A stretch of 9,651 nt of DNA from an uncultured Oscillospiraceae bacterium (GTDB lineage: Bacteria; Bacillota; Clostridia; Oscillospirales; Ruminococcaceae). Positions within the stretch are counted from its first letter, which is position 1. The number at the start of each line of letters is the position of its first letter. The notes under the pieces were generated by a model that saw nothing but the letters and a program-made list of their open reading frames with translations, was not told the origin of the DNA and searched no databases. The stretch covers positions 1 to 9,651 of the forward strand of contig CAKQGD010000059.1 in the NCBI GenBank assembly GCA_934232845.1. The letters run 5' to 3'. The position numbers were made by a program, and so were the translations under genes. Below, in pieces: positions 1-6,474 of this stretch.

Positions 1-305
1 TCTTCATAAGCAGCTTTTTCCCAGTACAGGCCGATCTCGGGGTAGCCCTCACGGTGAGCGACGCGGGCCATGGCAAGGTACATACCGACTTCGCAGCATT
101 CGCCGTTGAAGTTCTCGCGCAGACCTTCCACAATTTCGGGATCCACATCTTTGGCAACGCCGACCACATGTTCGGCGGCCCATGTCATTTCATCGGATTT
201 CTGTTCGATGAATTTGGACGCAGGGGCTTTGCACTGGGGGCAAAATTCCGGGGCGGCTTCTCCCTCGTACACATAACCGCAGATGGTGCAAACAAATTTT
301 TTCAT
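1..305 (-). CDS. Reverse rubrerythrin / NADH peroxidase-type protein (3' end cut off by window)
   Basis: The first 101 residues are visible; the gene continues past the left edge. Residues 1-35 form a rubredoxin-type iron site with C6-x2-C9 and C22-x2-C25, and C9 is followed by the rubredoxin-like GYVYEG. A ferritin-like diiron domain then begins, with the recognisable stretch FNGECCEVGMYLAMAR (residues 66-81) and E101 near the cut. E69, E72 and E101 are candidate diiron ligands. Rubredoxin before the diiron domain is the order of clostridial 'reverse' rubrerythrins, cytoplasmic enzymes that reduce hydrogen peroxide or oxygen with electrons from NADH via a rubredoxin oxidoreductase. The ATG at 303-305 is preceded by AGGAGG (314-319) with an 8-nt spacer, so the start is secure. 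It lies 30 nt after the ribbon-helix-helix gene with no strong terminator between, so it is probably the third gene of that operon. The second half of the diiron site is not visible. Confidence 0.9.
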   Translation of the reverse strand, partial: MKKFVCTICGYVYEGEAAPEFCPQCKAPASKFIEQKSDEMTWAAEHVVGVAKDVDPEIVEGLRENFNGECCEVGMYLAMARVAHREGYPEIGLYWEKAAYE

Positions 306-326
306 GTAATAGTCCTCCTATAAAAT

Positions 327-343
327 AAGAATGGTTTATTCTT
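327..343 (-). repeat. Short inverted repeat between the ribbon-helix-helix gene and the rubrerythrin gene
   Basis: AAGAAT and ATTCTT form a perfect 6-bp inverted repeat around a 5-nt loop. It overlaps the stop codon of the upstream gene (336-338) and ends 8 nt before the AGGAGG of the rubrerythrin gene, and the minus-strand transcript has a U-rich stretch just after it. The stem is all A/U except one G-C pair, so it is too weak to call a terminator. It could be a processing or attenuation hairpin, an operator, or chance. Confidence 0.3.
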
Positions 344-725
344 CCTCATCTGACGAACCGACAGGCGCGCCGAACGGGTCGATAATCTCATAGATAGATG
401 GGTCTATTTCACCGTACTGCTCCAAAAATTCTTCGTTGGTGATATCGCTGGGCAGAGTATTGCGCAGCTGCGCATAAAGAACAGGATCCATACCCGCGAC
501 AAGATCCGTCCAATCAAACAAAAAGCCCTGATAATTTACGACTTTCAGATCCACTTTTCCGCGCGCATACTCAAAAATGCGGTTGAGCACCCAATCGCTT
601 GGACGAACATCATCCGCCTCGCAGCAGGCATAAAAAGCCTCGGCAAGATCCGCGGGAATACGGATTGTCAGCCGTTTGTAGCGGCCGCGTTCCCGTTCAT
701 ATTCACGGGCATAATCTCTGGGCAT
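336..725 (-). CDS. Putative ribbon-helix-helix DNA-binding protein, 129 aa
   Basis: Family not recognised beyond the fold. A very basic, charged N-terminus (residues 1-18) leads into RLTIRIPADLAEAF (18-31), which looks like the beta strand and first helix of an Arc/MetJ-type ribbon-helix-helix domain. A predicted second helix follows at about 42-55 (PSDWVLNRIFEYAR). The rest (57-129) is acidic, with an aromatic middle and a tail ending SSDEEE; it resembles no domain I know and may bind a ligand or partner. The ATG at 723-725 has AAGGAAG (734-740) at an 8-nt spacing; another ATG at 728-730 is out of frame and too close to that site. The gene sits 15 nt after the membrane-protein gene and 30 nt before the rubrerythrin gene, so it may regulate this operon, including itself. 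That role is inference from fold and position. It could also be an antitoxin-like protein, but no toxin partner is evident. Confidence 0.75.
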   Translation of the reverse strand: MPRDYAREYERERGRYKRLTIRIPADLAEAFYACCEADDVRPSDWVLNRIFEYARGKVDLKVVNYQGFLFDWTDLVAGMDPVLYAQLRNTLPSDITNEEFLEQYGEIDPSIYEIIDPFGAPVGSSDEEE

Positions 726-740
726 ACCATAAGCTTCCTT

Positions 741-977
741 TCAGACAACTTTAAAAAAGATCAAAAGAGATAAAAGAATTCCGATTGTGCAGTAGAGACC
801 GACCAGAGTGGCGGCAACAGAGACAAGAGAACCGACCAAAAAAATCCACCCGAGGATCAGCGATAAAATCCGCGCGCAGAGAATCGCCGCAAAATAAATA
901 ATCAAGGATACTGCCAGCGATTTTCCGTCGTCTGGAAGTACGGAAAGGCTGAAAGGAAAATACTGCTTAAATTCCAC
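741..977 (-). CDS. Small hydrophobic membrane protein, 78 aa, GTG start
   Basis: A short polar N-terminus with EFKQYFPFS (residues 2-10) precedes a hydrophobic stretch at about 20-43 and another at about 45-75, ending FFKVV. Two or three membrane segments are likely and there is no cleavable signal peptide. From memory, small clostridial proteins with an N-terminal 'YFPFS' and a late 'LYCTxGI' pattern are common and of unknown function; this was not checked against a database. The start is GTG at 975-977, chosen because AGGAGG at 986-991 lies 8 nt upstream. The gene is first in a likely operon with the ribbon-helix-helix gene (15 nt downstream) and the reverse rubrerythrin. A near-consensus promoter lies just upstream. 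No catalytic residues can be identified. Confidence 0.75.
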   Translation of the reverse strand: MEFKQYFPFSLSVLPDDGKSLAVSLIIYFAAILCARILSLILGWIFLVGSLVSVAATLVGLYCTIGILLSLLIFFKVV

Positions 978-1008
978 TAAAACTTCCTCCTTTGCGACAA
1001 TTTACATT

Positions 1009-1037
1009 ATCATACCATAATCGTGGGAATCTGTCAA
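1009..1037 (-). promoter_or_regulatory. Near-consensus sigma-A promoter for the membrane protein-RHH-rubrerythrin operon
   Basis: On the minus strand, TTGACA (1032-1037) is a perfect -35 box, followed by a 17-bp spacer and TATGAT (1009-1014) as -10. Transcription would start near 1002, giving a leader of roughly 25 nt that contains the AGGAGG at 986-991. The -35 box overlaps the stop codon of recG (TGA at 1034-1036). A dyad ATTAT-N6-ATAAT (1006-1021) covers the -10 box and may be an operator. Confidence 0.8.
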
Positions 1038-3070
1038 TTCGGAAGCATACCAATCTGCTTCAGAATTTTTTCTGTTTTTTCTTTCAGAAGAGAATGTGCC
1101 GGCCACGACAGCGCCGGATCTCTTTGCAGAATATCCGCGGCGGTTTCACGAGCCTTTAATAAAAGGGACGGATCCGAGCCGAGAGGCAGACCGGGCATTC
1201 CGCTCTGCCGAATTCCAAGCAGCTCACCCGGTCCTCTCAGGCGAAGATCTTCCTCCGCAATGCGAAAGCCGTCTGTGGTGGATTTTATAACGGAGAGGCG
1301 CTTTTGGGCGGCATCTCCCTTGGCGTCGGAAACTAAAATGCAGAAAGATTGTTCGGCGCCCCGCCCCACACGCCCGCGGAGCTGATGCAGCTGGGAAAGG
1401 CCGAACCGTTCGGCATTTTCAATCAGCATGACAACGGCGTTCGGCACATCTACGCCGACTTCGATGACGGTGGTTGCGACAAGAAGCTGAATCTCACCCG
1501 ATAAGAACCGGCGCATGACGGTTTCCTTTTCATCGGGTTTCATGCGCCCGTGCAGCAGACCCACACAATAGCCGGAAAATTCACCAAAGGAAAGTGAATC
1601 GGCATATTGCGCCGCGGCACGCAGATCTCCGGCACTGTCGTTTTCCTCCACAAGGGGACATACAATGTAAGCCTGACGCCCCGCGTCGAGATGCTGCCGC
1701 AGAAACGCAAACGCACGCGGCCGCTTGCCGCTGTCGATACAGTAGGTGGAAACGGATTTTCTTCCCGCGGGCAGTTCATCGACGACTGACACGTCCAGAT
1801 CGCCGTATAGAATAAGAGAAAGCGTGCGGGGAATTGGGGTCGCGCTCATCACAAGAGTGTGTACGCAGCTCCCTTTGGCAGAAAGCGCCGTTCGCTGTGC
1901 CACACCGAACCGATGCTGTTCGTCGGTGACGGCAAGGCCGAGATTCTGAAAATTCACTTCGGATTGAAAAAGAGCATGTGTTCCGATCAGCAGATCGATC
2001 TTGCCCTCTGCGGCAAGCTGTGACGTTTGCCGTCTTTCCTTCGCCGGGGAAGAGCCCGTCAGCATTCCGACGCGCAGACCGAACGGCGCAAAAAGCGCCT
2101 GAAATGTGCGAAGATGCTGCTCGGCGAGAATTTCGGTCGGCGCCATTAAGGCCGACTGAAGCCCGTTTTTGGCGGCCATCCAGATGGCCGCGGCGGCGAT
2201 AACGGTTTTTCCGCTGCCGACGTCGCCTTGGACAAGTCGGCTCATCACACGGCCGGAACAAAGGTCGCAGCGGATTTCTTCGATGGCGCGAAGCTGTGCC
2301 TTGGTAGGAGAATAAGGCAGGGAATTTAAAAACGGTTCGGGGTCTGAAACATGTATCGGCTCGATATGTTTGGTGTTTCGCATGCCGCGCAGCAGCAGCA
2401 TAGCCGTCGAATAAGCAAGCAGCTCTCCGAGCACGATGCGGGAATGGGCGGCAGAGAGTTCTTCTTCCTGCGAGGGGCGATGAACCGCCTGCACCGCTCG
2501 CCAGAGGGAAGGAAGGCCCGCTGCGTTCTGATCCGGCACACAGTCTGTCAGAGGCGCGTCAAGCTGTTTTAAGGCGGTGCGGATATCCTTGGCAATCACA
2601 CGGGAAGAAAGCCCCTCAACGCCGGGATAGACCGGCGCGAGAGTGCCTGCGAGCCCGGGCGGAACGATGGCGGGAGCTTTCATTTCCCGGCGCAGCAGAG
2701 TGCCGCCTACCGGACCGTACAGCCACACTTCCTCTCCGATATGAAGCGTGCCGACCGTAAAACGCGTGTTATAAAAAGTCAGTAGCAGGTCGCAGTCCCC
2801 GCTGACGGCCATGACATGAAACAAAGAGAGCCCGCCCCGAATGCGCTGCTCTCGGGATTTTGAAACGATTTTGGCAAAAACCAGATGCGGCGAAGAATCT
2901 CCAAGAGGAACCTCATCGGGCGAAACTGCCTTTCTTAGGTCAAGGTAGGAACGCGGGAGATGCAGCAAAAGCTGCCGCACGGTAGTAATAGACAGTTTCT
3001 CATAGAGTGCCGCCTTTTTTGTGCCGATCCCAGACAATGCCGTAACCGGGGAATCCGCTGAAACCGTCAT
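1034..3070 (-). CDS. recG: ATP-dependent DNA helicase RecG, 678 aa
   Basis: RecG is a monomeric double-stranded DNA translocase that remodels stalled replication forks and Holliday junctions. The N-terminal part has the helix-hairpin-like GIGTKKAALYEKL and an OB-fold 'wedge' region (roughly residues 1-220). The superfamily 2 helicase core follows: Walker A GDVGSGKT at 282-289, Walker B/motif II DEQH at 383-386, motif III MSATPIPRTL, then EVGVDVPNAVV and QLRGRVGRG (motifs V and VI, the latter near residue 564). The length matches the usual ~680-690 residues and all motifs are intact. The ATG at 3068-3070 is chosen because GGGAGG (3078-3083) lies 7 nt upstream; the frame stays open to a TTG at 3139, but that adds 23 residues without a ribosome binding site and would overlap the promoter. 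No terminator follows; the next promoter overlaps its stop codon, so read-through into the downstream operon is likely. Confidence 0.97.
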   Translation of the reverse strand: MTVSADSPVTALSGIGTKKAALYEKLSITTVRQLLLHLPRSYLDLRKAVSPDEVPLGDSSPHLVFAKIVSKSREQRIRGGLSLFHVMAVSGDCDLLLTFYNTRFTVGTLHIGEEVWLYGPVGGTLLRREMKAPAIVPPGLAGTLAPVYPGVEGLSSRVIAKDIRTALKQLDAPLTDCVPDQNAAGLPSLWRAVQAVHRPSQEEELSAAHSRIVLGELLAYSTAMLLLRGMRNTKHIEPIHVSDPEPFLNSLPYSPTKAQLRAIEEIRCDLCSGRVMSRLVQGDVGSGKTVIAAAAIWMAAKNGLQSALMAPTEILAEQHLRTFQALFAPFGLRVGMLTGSSPAKERRQTSQLAAEGKIDLLIGTHALFQSEVNFQNLGLAVTDEQHRFGVAQRTALSAKGSCVHTLVMSATPIPRTLSLILYGDLDVSVVDELPAGRKSVSTYCIDSGKRPRAFAFLRQHLDAGRQAYIVCPLVEENDSAGDLRAAAQYADSLSFGEFSGYCVGLLHGRMKPDEKETVMRRFLSGEIQLLVATTVIEVGVDVPNAVVMLIENAERFGLSQLHQLRGRVGRGAEQSFCILVSDAKGDAAQKRLSVIKSTTDGFRIAEEDLRLRGPGELLGIRQSGMPGLPLGSDPSLLLKARETAADILQRDPALSWPAHSLLKEKTEKILKQIGMLPN

Positions 3071-3098
3071 GATATAACCTCCCTTTGCCGTCTCTTTT

Positions 3099-3127
3099 AT
3101 TCTATCGCAAAACATGTCCAAAGTCAC
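3099..3127 (-). promoter_or_regulatory. Candidate promoter for recG
   Basis: On the minus strand, GTGACT (3122-3127, four of six matches to TTGACA) and TAGAAT (3099-3104, five of six matches to TATAAT) are separated by exactly 17 bp. The predicted start near 3092 leaves a leader of about 20 nt carrying the GGGAGG of recG. Position and spacing support it; the -35 is weak. Confidence 0.5.
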
Positions 3128-3307
3128 TATTGACGGCAAGATATACTGTGATAAAAAATGGATACGGAAGAAAAATATGCAAACGCATAAGAAGAGTTCT
3201 CGTCGAGAAAGAAATATACCTTGTCGAAAAGGCGTAAAGAAACCGCAAAGTTTTGCCTTTTAGAGCATGAAAAAAGGGGATACAACAAAAATTTTAACAT
3301 TTCGCGG

Positions 3308-3336
3308 TGGACTTCTTTCAAAAAAAGTTTCATAAT
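3308..3336 (+). promoter_or_regulatory. Candidate promoter for the activase gene pair
   Basis: TGGACT (3308-3313) and CATAAT (3331-3336) are spaced by 17 bp. The -10 has five of six and the -35 four of six consensus bases. The predicted start near 3343 would give a leader of about 36 nt that includes the GGAGG at 3368-3372. This is the best plus-strand candidate I see in the gap, but it is not strong. Confidence 0.4.
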
Positions 3337-3378
3337 GATAAATCATAGCATTGGGCTGAAATTTGTTGGAGGTCATGT

Positions 3379-6300
3379 ATGGATATGAAGCGGCTGCAGG
3401 ACAAATTAATCGGCACCGGATTGCTGCTCGGAATAGATATTGGCTCTACTACAGCCAAAATCATTCTTTTGGAAGACGGAAAAACATTGTTTTCCTGCTA
3501 CGAGAGGCACCTTTCTCTTGTGCGGCGAAAAACGCTTGAGCTTGTAGAGCGCGCCGCCCCTTTGATCGGAGAACGTCCCGTCCGCATCGCAATTTCCGGT
3601 TCCGCGGGGCTTGGCGTCGCGCGCTCTGCAGAGATTCCCTTTGTGCAGGAGGTCTTTGCCACGGGCGAAGCCGTGCGCTGTCTGGAGGATGGCGTAGACG
3701 CGGTTGTGGAGCTGGGCGGCGAGGACGCCAAGGTGATCTTTTTTGGAAATTCACTTGACGAAAGAATGAACGGCAGCTGCGCGGGCGGCACGGGCGCGTT
3801 CATCGACCAGATGGCGACCTTGATGGACGTTACAACCGAGCAGCTCGACGAGCTGAGTCTTCGGTATGAAAGGCTTTATCCGATCGCGTCACGCTGCGGC
3901 GTTTTCGCCAAAAGCGATATTCAGCCTTTGCTCAATCAGGGAGCACGGAAAGAGGACGTCGCGGCCAGCATCTATCAGGCCGTGGTGGATCAGACGATTA
4001 CCGGACTTGCCCAAGGCCGTCGCATCCGCGGAAAGGTTCTGTTTTTGGGCGGCCCGCTTTATTACTGCAAGGGACTGCGAAAGCGTTTTGCCGAAACATT
4101 GGAGCTTTCCGAGGAAAACGCCGTTTTTCCGGAGTACGGACGTTTTGCCGTTGCGATCGGAGCAGCGCTTTGCGCGGCGGGACAAACGCCTGTCGCCTGT
4201 GGCGAATTGATAGAACGGCTCAAAAAATGTACGGCCTCCATTCCGGGGGCAGCGCATCTGGAGCCTCTTTTTTCATCCGAAAGGGAATACTTTGAGTTTC
4301 AAAAAGCGCACGCATACGCCGATGCACCCTATGTTTCTCCGGAGGACTACGAGGGAGACGCATTTCTTGGAGTCGACTGCGGCAGCACGACCACAAAGCT
4401 TGTGCTGCTGACGGATGACGCGCGGATTTTATATTCCTATTACAGTTCAAATCGAGGAGATCCGGTCGGGCTTTTAAAGGAGCAGCTGCGGCGTATCTTC
4501 TCTATCTGCGGCGACGCCATCCGGATTCGTGCAAGCGCCGTCACCGGCTACGGCGAGGAGCTTGTACAGAGCGCCTTCGGTGTGGACTGCGGGCTGGTCG
4601 AGACAATCGCCCATTATACGGCAGCGCGGCATTTTGACCCGGAGGTTGAGTTTATTCTTGACATCGGCGGTCAGGATATCAAGTGCTTCTGCATCCGCAA
4701 CCATTCCATCGACAGCATTATGCTCAACGAGGCCTGTTCTTCTGGCTGCGGTTCGTTTCTTGAGACCTTTGCCCGTTCACTCGGATGTGAAATCGGCGAA
4801 TTCGCTCAGAAGGGGCTTTTTTCCAAGGCGCCCGTTGACCTTGGCACACGCTGCACCGTGTTTATGAATTCCTCCGTGAAGCAAGCGCAGAAGGACGGCG
4901 CGACGCTTGAGGATATTTCCGCCGGATTATCGATGAGCGTTGTAAAAAATGCGCTGTATAAGGTGATTCGGGTGCCGTCCGCCGATATGTTGGGAACCCA
5001 TATTGTTGTGCAGGGCGGTACATTTTTAAATGATGCGGTGCTTCGCTGTTTTGAAAAGGAACTTGGCCGTACCGTGACGCGTCCTAAAATCGCGGGTCTG
5101 ATGGGGGCGTTCGGCGCTGCGCTCTATGCACAGAGTCATGCGCCCGCGCAGACGTCTCTGATTACGCCGGAGCAGCTTCTGGCATTTACGCATACCTCGA
5201 CGGGTGCGGTTTGTCAGGGCTGCGGCAACCACTGCCGTCTGACGATCAATTGCTTTGGCAATGGGCGGAGATATGTTTCCGGAAACCGCTGCGAGCGCGG
5301 CGCGGGTCTGCCCGCACAGAATGAGGACACGCCGAACCTGTATCGCTTCAAACGGGAACGTCTGGAGGCGCTTGTTCCCTCCGGAGAGAAAGAGACGATC
5401 GGTCTGCCGCTTGCCTTAGGCATGTATGAACTGGCGCCGTTTTGGCACGCAATCTTTACAAAACTTGGATTTCGCGTTGTGACATCGGGGCTTTCCAATC
5501 GCGGTTATTATGCCAAAGGTCAGTACAGCATTCCCTCCGATACGGCGTGTTATCCGGCCAAGCTGATGCACGGCCATATCGAGATGCTTCTTGATCAAAA
5601 GGTTGACGCGATCTTTTACCCGTGTCTGACTTATAATATGGACGATCACACAAGCGACAATCATTACAACTGCCCGGTTGTGGCCTATTACTCCGAACTG
5701 CTCGCGTCTAATATGGAGTCGCTTTCCGCGACGCGCTTTTTGTACCCCTATCTCAACATCAACAGCGACCGCGAGCTTGCAAAGGAGCTTGCAAAGATGC
5801 TTTGCGGCGCATTCGCACGCAGGTTTTCATTCCGTGAGGTGCTCGCCGCCGTACGAGCGGGGCGTGACGCCTATGCGGCGCATATGGATGCCATCGCGGC
5901 GGAGGGAGAGCGGGCGCTTGCATATGCCCGTGAGCATCATCGCAGAATCATGATTCTGGCGGGACGGCCGTACCATATCGATCCAGAGATCGGCCATGGC
6001 ATCGATAAGCTGGCGGAATCCCTCGGCTTTGTCGTGGTCAGCGAAGATAGTATTTACCGCCTTGCAGAGCCGGCGTCCACGGGCGTATTGAACCAGTGGG
6101 TATATCATGCGCGGCTTTATCGTGCGGCGCGCTACGCGGTGGAGCATGACGACTGCGAGCTGGTGCAGCTTGTTTCGTTTGGCTGCGGTCTTGATGCAAT
6201 TACGACCGATGAGGTGCGCGATATCCTCGAAAAAGGGAAAAAGCTCTATACACAAATTAAAATAGATGAAATCACAAACCTCGGCGCTGTCAAGATCCGC

Positions 6301-6474
6301 CTGCGCAGTCTGCTGGGCGCTTTGGAGGAACGGGATGAATACAGAAAATCGAGTGATCTTTACCAAAGAAATGCGAAAAGATTACACAATTCTTGTGCCG
6401 ACGATGCTGCCGATTCATTTTCGGCTGATCGCCGAAATCATGAATCGGAACGGTTATCATGTCGAGGTGCTTGA
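3379..6474 (+). CDS. Tandem HgdC-type activase with HgdB-like lobe (acyl-CoA dehydratase activase-related), 1031 aa
   Basis: HgdC-type activators are ATPases that use a [4Fe-4S] cluster to push single low-potential electrons onto 2-hydroxyacyl-CoA dehydratases or benzoyl-CoA reductases. Domain 1 (about 15-262) has the phosphate loop GIDIGSTTAK (from G18), GGEDAK, and cysteines C134 (in CAGGTG) and C173 (in SRCGVFAKS). Domain 2 (about 328-580) repeats this: GVDCGSTTTK (from G331), GGQDIK, C453 (in CSSGCGSF) and C492 (in TRCTVF). Both cysteine pairs are 39 residues apart. A cluster C612, C615, C619, C625, C638 follows, then a DUF2229/HgdB-like lobe (about 675-985) with SDTACYPAK (C724), YPCLTYN (C749), C765 and SFGCG (C936). 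The ATG at 3379 has GGAGG 6 nt upstream. Residues from about 986 look like out-of-frame translation, because the family sequence continues in the next gene's frame. The partner gene is 6335-7609. Substrate unknown. Confidence 0.88.
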   Translation: MDMKRLQDKLIGTGLLLGIDIGSTTAKIILLEDGKTLFSCYERHLSLVRRKTLELVERAAPLIGERPVRIAISGSAGLGVARSAEIPFVQEVFATGEAVRCLEDGVDAVVELGGEDAKVIFFGNSLDERMNGSCAGGTGAFIDQMATLMDVTTEQLDELSLRYERLYPIASRCGVFAKSDIQPLLNQGARKEDVAASIYQAVVDQTITGLAQGRRIRGKVLFLGGPLYYCKGLRKRFAETLELSEENAVFPEYGRFAVAIGAALCAAGQTPVACGELIERLKKCTASIPGAAHLEPLFSSEREYFEFQKAHAYADAPYVSPEDYEGDAFLGVDCGSTTTKLVLLTDDARILYSYYSSNRGDPVGLLKEQLRRIFSICGDAIRIRASAVTGYGEELVQSAFGVDCGLVETIAHYTAARHFDPEVEFILDIGGQDIKCFCIRNHSIDSIMLNEACSSGCGSFLETFARSLGCEIGEFAQKGLFSKAPVDLGTRCTVFMNSSVKQAQKDGATLEDISAGLSMSVVKNALYKVIRVPSADMLGTHIVVQGGTFLNDAVLRCFEKELGRTVTRPKIAGLMGAFGAALYAQSHAPAQTSLITPEQLLAFTHTSTGAVCQGCGNHCRLTINCFGNGRRYVSGNRCERGAGLPAQNEDTPNLYRFKRERLEALVPSGEKETIGLPLALGMYELAPFWHAIFTKLGFRVVTSGLSNRGYYAKGQYSIPSDTACYPAKLMHGHIEMLLDQKVDAIFYPCLTYNMDDHTSDNHYNCPVVAYYSELLASNMESLSATRFLYPYLNINSDRELAKELAKMLCGAFARRFSFREVLAAVRAGRDAYAAHMDAIAAEGERALAYAREHHRRIMILAGRPYHIDPEIGHGIDKLAESLGFVVVSEDSIYRLAEPASTGVLNQWVYHARLYRAARYAVEHDDCELVQLVSFGCGLDAITTDEVRDILEKGKKLYTQIKIDEITNLGAVKIRLRSLLGALEERDEYRKSSDLYQRNAKRLHNSCADDAADSFSADRRNHESERLSCRGA
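6324..6328 (+). promoter_or_regulatory. Internal ribosome binding site for the second activase gene
   Basis: GGAGG lies inside the upstream coding sequence (within the codons for Leu-Glu-Glu) and 6 nt before the ATG at 6335. This site selects 6335, not the in-frame ATG at 6266, as the start of the downstream gene. It suggests the two overlapping genes are translationally coupled. Confidence 0.75.

Larger units (their letters stand above)
3071..3378. other. Divergent intergenic region between recG and the activase gene
   Basis: This 308-bp AT-rich gap holds the start signals of both divergent genes and no convincing gene. Apart from the two candidate promoters, it contains several short inverted repeats: TATGC-N4-GCATA (3176-3189), TTCTCG-T-CGAGAA (3197-3209), a 12-of-14 palindrome centred on TCGA (3219-3232) and GCAAA-N2-TTTGC (3245-3256). 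It also has AAAAGGC/GCCTTTT arms (3227-3233 and 3255-3261). I recognise no known riboswitch, T-box or named operator consensus here. Confidence 0.6.

Noticed and set aside
54..323. An 89-codon plus-strand open frame over the rubrerythrin gene
   Set aside because: The minus strand encodes a clear rubredoxin/rubrerythrin with its own ribosome binding site; the plus frame is its antisense shadow.
336..977. Possible toxin-antitoxin pair (small hydrophobic protein plus ribbon-helix-helix protein)
   Set aside because: The hydrophobic protein looks like a multi-pass membrane protein, not a known toxin type, and the linked rubrerythrin suggests a different role. Order and spacing alone are not enough.
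1594..1949. Plus-strand open frames of 60-73 codons inside recG
   Set aside because: They are arginine- and proline-rich shadows of recG, whose helicase motifs on the minus strand are intact.
3127..3333. A 68-codon minus-strand open frame in the recG/activase gap
   Set aside because: It has no ribosome binding site, a composition typical of random AT-rich DNA, and it overlaps the candidate recG promoter.
3267..3335. A 22-residue lysine-rich plus-strand open frame that could be a leader peptide (MKKGDTT...)
   Set aside because: There is no good ribosome binding site before its ATG, and the candidate promoter for the activase gene lies within it, so the main transcript would not contain it.
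6229..6243. A-rich run (GAAAAAGGGAAAAAG) as a possible slippery site
   Set aside because: A -1 shift from the upstream frame would not enter the downstream gene's frame, which needs +1, and the downstream frame is still closed by TAG at 6263-6265.
6358..6361. CTTT in the upstream frame as a possible +1 programmed frameshift site joining the two activase genes
   Set aside because: The direction is right, and slipping here would enter TKEM of the second frame. But no stop or rare codon follows, and the nearest Shine-Dalgarno-like element is about 30 nt upstream, far from prfB-like spacing. Independent initiation at 6335 is simpler.
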